Source: Streptomyces sp. T12 (GTDB lineage Bacteria > Actinomycetota > Actinomycetes > Streptomycetales > Streptomycetaceae). Taken from it: 64,000 nucleotides of DNA. Position 1 is the first letter of the stretch; the number at the start of each line of letters is the position of its first letter. Below the pieces are notes generated by a model. It had not been told where the DNA came from, made no database searches, and worked only from the letters and a program-made list of their open reading frames with translations. The stretch is taken from contig NZ_CP117866.1 of the NCBI RefSeq assembly GCF_028736035.1, forward strand, positions 124,001 through 188,000, in the 5' to 3' direction. A program made the translations under genes and the position numbers. Below are positions 60,427 to 64,000 of this stretch, piece after piece.

Positions 60427-61749
60427 TCAGCCGCCGACCTGCTGGTTGTAGCCGTCCACGATGTTCTGCAGGGCCTTGTCGGCCGACTGCTGGCCGTTGA
60501 CCGCCTTGCCGAGCTCCGTCTTGGTCGGGTCCTCTGTGAGGCTCTTGCCCTTCAGCACCCAGTTCGTCTGCGCGCCGTTGAAGTAGCCGGAGATCGGGTC
60601 GTAGAGCGGGATCGACTCGTTGTACAGCTTGAACGCCGCCTGCGCCGCCTCGGACTTGAAGGGGTACTTCGGGTTCAGACCGCTCTCGACCGGCAGGAAC
60701 CCGGACGCCTCACACAGCGCCTGGTAGTGGGCCGGCTCGTACAGCCAGGACAGGAACTTCTTCGCGGCGGCGGCCGCGTCGGCGTTGTTGTTGAAGCCCA
60801 CCGTCATGCCGCCGCTGTTGACGTCGCTGGCCTGCACCGGCTGGGCGGGAGTCGGGACGCTCGCCCACTCGAACTTCTTGATGCTCTCCGCGAAGGCGGG
60901 AACCTGCCACACGCCGGACCAGTAGGCGACCACGTCACCGCTCTGGAACATGGCCGACGGGTCGGCGCCGCTGGTCCACACCGACTTCGGCATGGTCTTG
61001 TCGTCGTTCAGTCCGACGAAGTACTTCACGGCCTTCTTGGTCGCCGAGTCCACCGAGAACTTGCCGGAGTCGTCCGCGTGGACGTACTTCCCGCCCATCT
61101 CGTACACCATGGCGCGCAGCCGGGACGGCGACTGGTCGAACGTCAGGGAGTACTTGGCGTCGGTCTTCTCCCGGACCTTGTTGGCCGCCTCGATGAACTC
61201 GGTCCAGGTCCAGGTCTTCTGGGGCGAGGCCGGGTAGGAGACGCCGGCCTTCTCGAAGAGCGACTTGTTGATGAACATGCCGGAGGCGGTGACGTCCGAG
61301 GGGATGGACAGCACCTTCCCGGACGAGTCCTTGGCGACGAAGTTGCCGTTGATCTTGTTGGTCTTGTTGTCGGCGATGTCCTTGAGGTCGATCAGCTTGT
61401 TCGACCAGATCGGGTCCAGCGCCGGCACGGCCGCCACGTCGGGCAGGGAGTTCGCCTGCGCGGCGTTGTGCAGCTTCGTCGTGTAGCCGTCGTAGGGGAT
61501 GTTGACGAGCTTGACCTTGACGCCGGTTTCCTTCTCGTACTGCGCCACCATCTTCTTCCAGCCCGCGTCCTGCCCCGGAACCGTGGAGATCCAGAACGTC
61601 AGCGACTTGGAGGTTCCGCCCGAGTCGGATCCCCCGCCGCAGGCGGAGAGCAGCAGGGCACCTGCCGTGGCCACGGCAGCGAGGGGAACCAGGCGGCCTA
61701 TGGCGCCGCGGCCGAGTCGGCGGGAGCGCCGCACACCCACAGTGGTCAT
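60427..61749 (-). CDS. Sugar ABC transporter substrate-binding lipoprotein (CUT1)
   Basis: A 440-residue lipoprotein from ATG 61749, with AAGGGAT upstream. The basic n-region (RRSRRLGRGAIGRL) and hydrophobic core end in the lipobox LLSAC, lipidated at that Cys. The mature part is SBP_bac_1 type: LTFWISTVPGQDAGWKKMVA, DVTASGMFINKSLFEKAGVS, SGDVVAYWSGVWQVPAFAES, AKKFLSWLYEPAHYQALCEA. It is the first gene of a five-gene operon with two permeases and two putative glycan enzymes. The nearby ROK regulator and GlcNAc-kinase-like gene hint at an amino-sugar-containing ligand; this is inference. Confidence 0.92.
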   Translation of the reverse strand: MTTVGVRRSRRLGRGAIGRLVPLAAVATAGALLLSACGGGSDSGGTSKSLTFWISTVPGQDAGWKKMVAQYEKETGVKVKLVNIPYDGYTTKLHNAAQANSLPDVAAVPALDPIWSNKLIDLKDIADNKTNKINGNFVAKDSSGKVLSIPSDVTASGMFINKSLFEKAGVSYPASPQKTWTWTEFIEAANKVREKTDAKYSLTFDQSPSRLRAMVYEMGGKYVHADDSGKFSVDSATKKAVKYFVGLNDDKTMPKSVWTSGADPSAMFQSGDVVAYWSGVWQVPAFAESIKKFEWASVPTPAQPVQASDVNSGGMTVGFNNNADAAAAAKKFLSWLYEPAHYQALCEASGFLPVESGLNPKYPFKSEAAQAAFKLYNESIPLYDPISGYFNGAQTNWVLKGKSLTEDPTKTELGKAVNGQQSADKALQNIVDGYNQQVGG

Positions 61750-62024
61750 CTTCGATCCCTTTTCGTGGTAGGGGACGGAGCACGGCGCCGACCAAGGCGG
61801 CACGGGTGCATTTTGCAGGAAAATTCGCTTTCCGGGGGCGCGGCCTCGCCCGGCCGCGTCGTCCACGCGGGGCGAGATCCCCGGCCGTCCTGGCCGTCAC
61901 CGCACGGGCACGCCCTCGTGCGGTTGCCGTACGTCGAGTACGGGCGGGATGTTCGCCCCAAGCCGGCGTCCCGGCCGACTTAGAAAGCGCTTGTCCGGAC
62001 ATTGGCAGACCGAGTCCGAAACCG
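61750..62024. promoter_or_regulatory. Promoter region of the second sugar operon
   Basis: This space between the ROK gene and the binding-protein gene, both on the minus strand, carries the operon promoter. Two elements stand out from GC-rich DNA: GGAAAATTCGCTTTCC at 61819-61834 (imperfect inverted repeat) and AAGCGCTT at 61985-61992, a palindrome like the core of LacI/ROK-type sites. Neither matches the ROK-proximal palindrome at 63314. Confidence 0.35.
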
Positions 62025-63170
62025 TCAATGCTTCGTCCGCGGCGCCTCGGTCACGGTTTGGACTCCTCTGGCGACCGCGAGGCGGGCCGCGCCGACCACG
62101 GTGCCGAGATCACCGACCTGGCTGCTGACCACCTCGGTGGGCCAGCTGAGCCGCTCCAGCTCGGCCCGCACACCGGGCAGGAGCTGCGGAAACGCGCCGG
62201 TACTGCCGCCCAGGACGAGCAGTCCCGGGTCCAGTACGGCGGTCACGGCGGCGGCCAGCCGGCCCACGTCCACGGCGTGCCGGGCGACGACGGCACGGGC
62301 CGGGGCACTGCCCTGTCCGGCGAGCGCGAAGAGCTGCTCGGCCGTACGGGGGCTGGATCCGTCGGTATCCGGCCATGCCTCGGCGGCCCGGCGCAGCAGG
62401 GAACGGGCCCCGATGTACTCCTCCAGGGCCTCGTGGCGGGGCTCCAGGTCGTCGTCCCAGGGGTAGGGCAGCCGGGCGAGCTCTCCGGCGGCTCCGTTAG
62501 CCCCGGCCAGCACCTGTCCTCCTACGACGATGCCGAGACCGATACCGACGCCGATCCGCAGATAGCCGAAGGTATGACGGCCGCGCGCCGCGCCCTCGTG
62601 CAGTTCCGCGAGCGCGGCGCAGTTGACGTTGTTCTCCAGATGGACGGGGACTCCGGGCGGCAGCGCGACGGCCACCGCGTCGAAGACGGGCCCCGCCTTC
62701 GCAGTCGCCGGGCGCATGCCGGAGCCCTCCTCGGCCCGGGCGGTGACGTCACCGACGGCCACGACGATGGTGCGCAGCGGGGCGTCGGCGGGCAGCGCGC
62801 GGAGCGCGTCGCGCACCACGTCGGCCGCCTGGGCCCGGGGTCCGGTGGCCTCGGCGAGCAGGGTGCCGTCCAGGGCGCAGCCGCGGACCCGGGTGAGCGC
62901 AGGGCCGAGGTCGACGGCGAGCACGGCACCGGCGGCCGGGCCGAGGCGGTAGACGGCCGCATTGCGGCCCGTGCCGCTGGAAGCGGTGCCGGAGTGGGCG
63001 GCCAGATGGACGCCCTCCAGTTCGGCGACGGCGGAGGAGACCGTCGGTTTGGACAGCCGCGCAAGGCTGGCGAGCTGCGGCCGGGTCGCGGTGCCGGCCT
63101 GGGCCAGCACGGCGAATACGTGGCTCGCGCTCTCGGTCAGACGGGGGGCTCTTACCACGTCGTGTTCCAC
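62025..63170 (-). CDS. ROK-family transcriptional regulator
   Basis: A 381-residue protein from GTG 63170, with GGGGGAA upstream; the frame opens earlier but that part is promoter DNA. Residues about 10-70 are a winged HTH (HVFAVLAQAGTATRPQLASL, SKPTVSSAVAELEGVHLAAH). The rest is the ROK sugar-kinase-like fold: VLAVDLGPALTRVRGCALDG, VPVHLENNVNCAALAELHEG and GIGLGIVVGGQVLAGANGAA. The kinase catalytic Asp site reads HLENNVN, with Asn where kinases have Asp, so it is a sensor rather than an enzyme. It also lacks the ROK Cys-rich zinc motif, having PYPWDDDLEPRHEALEEYIG. It probably represses the downstream sugar operon and the divergent kinase gene through the palindrome at 63314-63337. Confidence 0.88.
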   Translation of the reverse strand: MEHDVVRAPRLTESASHVFAVLAQAGTATRPQLASLARLSKPTVSSAVAELEGVHLAAHSGTASSGTGRNAAVYRLGPAAGAVLAVDLGPALTRVRGCALDGTLLAEATGPRAQAADVVRDALRALPADAPLRTIVVAVGDVTARAEEGSGMRPATAKAGPVFDAVAVALPPGVPVHLENNVNCAALAELHEGAARGRHTFGYLRIGVGIGLGIVVGGQVLAGANGAAGELARLPYPWDDDLEPRHEALEEYIGARSLLRRAAEAWPDTDGSSPRTAEQLFALAGQGSAPARAVVARHAVDVGRLAAAVTAVLDPGLLVLGGSTGAFPQLLPGVRAELERLSWPTEVVSSQVGDLGTVVGAARLAVARGVQTVTEAPRTKH

Positions 63171-63313
63171 AGTTCCCCCAGGTGACAGGCTGCTCTCCCG
63201 GGCCGATCGGCTCGGCGGAAGGCGGCGGTGGGTTGCCCTGGCGGCACGCGTTGCCGACCCGGGCGAAAGGCCCGGGAAGCCGACTGCGCGACGCCTATTG
63301 ACACGCACTGTAC

Positions 63314-63337
63314 TTCGTTAGTTAACTTCCTAACGAA
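63314..63337. promoter_or_regulatory. Putative ROK operator
   Basis: TTCGTTAG-TTAACTTC-CTAACGAA is an inverted repeat with perfect 8-base arms, and inside it AGTTAACT is itself a palindrome. It is strikingly AT-rich in a GC-rich genome and lies in the 318-base space between the divergent ROK and kinase genes. The TTAG...CTAA arms agree with sites known for NagC/XylR-type ROK regulators. The rest of the gap holds a repeated CTAGCTCTTC stretch near 63390-63420 and no gene. Confidence 0.65.
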
Positions 63338-63488
63338 CGTCACGGTACTCGCCTGCCGTGGTCCGTCCAGAGGCCCGTCCCGGGGCTTCCCTAGCTCTTC
63401 CTGGCTCTTCCTAGCTCTTCGACTGTCTTGCCCTCCGGCACGGTTCGCCCGCCGTCGCAGCACACAGCGCACCGACGAAAGAGGATCC

Positions 63489-64000
63489 GTGCAGGTCACC
63501 CCTTTGTCTGGCCCTCTGATGGTCGGCATCGACGTGGGCGGCACCAAGACGCATCTCCGCGCGCTCACCGGCGACACCGTCGTGGCCGATCACGTCCGTC
63601 CCAGCAGTGGCTGGCGGCCGTGCGATCCGGTGGCCGCCGCCGGCTGGCTGGCCGCGCTGCTCGCCGAGGCCCTTCCCAAGGGCACGCGCCCGTCCGCGCT
63701 GGCCGTCGGCGCCCATGCCTGCGAGACCGCGCGTCAGTGCGCACAGATCAGTACCGCGCTCCAACTGCACTTCGACGCGCCCGCGCTGGTCGTGGGCGAC
63801 GCCGAACTGCTCGTGCCCGCAGCGGGCCTGGACAAAGGTGTCGGCCTGGTCGCCGGCACCGGATCCGTCGCCGTGGGCCGCTTCGCCGACGGCACACCGG
63901 TCCAGGTCGGCGGCTGGGGCGCGCTGCTCGGCGACGAGGGCGGCGCCGCCGGTCTCGTCCGCGAGGCCGTCCGTGCCGTATGGGCCGCGCACGACCGCGG
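63489..64000 (+). CDS. BadF/BadG/BcrA/BcrD ATPase-family kinase (GlcNAc-kinase-like), 3' end missing
   Basis: The first 170 residues of a sugar-kinase-type protein start at GTG 63489, with GAGGAT upstream, and run off the window; a full member has about 300-330 residues. The ASKHA phosphate-1 loop MVGIDVGGTKTHLRAL and the phosphate-2 loop GLVAGTGSVAVGRFADG are both present, with GGWGALLGDEGGAAGLVREA next, the usual BadF-family order. Streptomycete relatives phosphorylate N-acetylglucosamine or are annotated only as BadF ATPases. It is divergent from the ROK gene and shares its operator, which fits a kinase for the amino sugar imported by the neighbouring ABC transporter. Confidence 0.85.
   Translation, partial: MQVTPLSGPLMVGIDVGGTKTHLRALTGDTVVADHVRPSSGWRPCDPVAAAGWLAALLAEALPKGTRPSALAVGAHACETARQCAQISTALQLHFDAPALVVGDAELLVPAAGLDKGVGLVAGTGSVAVGRFADGTPVQVGGWGALLGDEGGAAGLVREAVRAVWAAHDR

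Noticed and set aside
62025..63170. ROK protein as a sugar kinase
   Set aside because: It has an N-terminal winged HTH, and the catalytic Asp position reads Asn, so a regulator is the better call.

Overview
The window is chromosomal DNA from a high-GC actinomycete and reads as a Streptomyces. The support is very high GC with G/C-biased third codon positions, many GTG and TTG starts, two CUT1 sugar ABC operons without their own ATPase (as in MsiK-sharing streptomycetes), an actinobacterial 20S proteasome beta subunit, Tat and lipoprotein signals, a Streptomyces-type graspetide locus and streptomycete-type insertion sequences. No rRNA, tRNA or CRISPR array was seen, and the species cannot be named.

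Layout, left to right. (1) 1-5,230: end of an RNA-type methyltransferase gene, a DUF1232 protein, a two-gene graspetide locus (precursor plus ATP-grasp ligase), a membrane protein divergent from a GlxA-type AraC regulator, and small proteins. (2) 5,237-16,985: a compact hybrid PKS-NRPS operon on the minus strand, made of an MFS exporter, a KS-AT-ACP PKS and a six-domain protein (aminotransferase, luciferase-like monooxygenase, C, A, PCP, C). (3) 17,387-20,530: a gene graveyard holding a truncated 2-keto-4-pentenoate hydratase, a twice-frameshifted TetR gene, a MarR 3' remnant and an aldehyde dehydrogenase remnant around one intact orphan solute-binding protein. (4) 20,567-29,705: a LacI-controlled glycoside locus with GH36 alpha-galactosidase, CUT1 transporter and a secreted multidomain hydrolase. 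(5) 29,706-41,404: a mosaic with an ABC-exporter fragment, an oxidoreductase, a complete IS481-family element, gene fragments, a MarR/VOC switch, a giant nSTAND-WD40 regulator, an I36 inhibitor-like protein and a damaged IS5 transposase. (6) 41,893-54,716: mostly housekeeping or accessory genes (GH64 glucanase, sulfite oxidase, soluble transhydrogenase, APC permease, nickel permease, a lone proteasome beta paralogue, membrane glycan proteins, a P-loop kinase). (7) 54,888-64,000: a second sugar operon on the minus strand (binding protein, two permeases, two unrecognised proteins that may be toroid-fold polysaccharide enzymes), with a ROK regulator and a divergent BadF/GlcNAc-kinase-like gene that runs off the end.

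The most notable system is the PKS-NRPS. One malonyl-type extension without ketoreductase, then transamination of the beta-keto group and a flavin monooxygenase, is the order used in microginin biosynthesis to make an alpha-hydroxy-beta-amino acid. The same residue type forms the warhead of aminopeptidase inhibitors such as bestatin and amastatin. Here it would be joined to one A-domain-selected amino acid and released through a terminal condensation domain. The product is an inference from domain order. The window also has several clear cis-elements: paired palindromes at the lacI, marR/VOC, GH64 and ROK promoters, a seven-copy 20-bp repeat before a binding-protein gene, and an intra-operon 17-bp hairpin.
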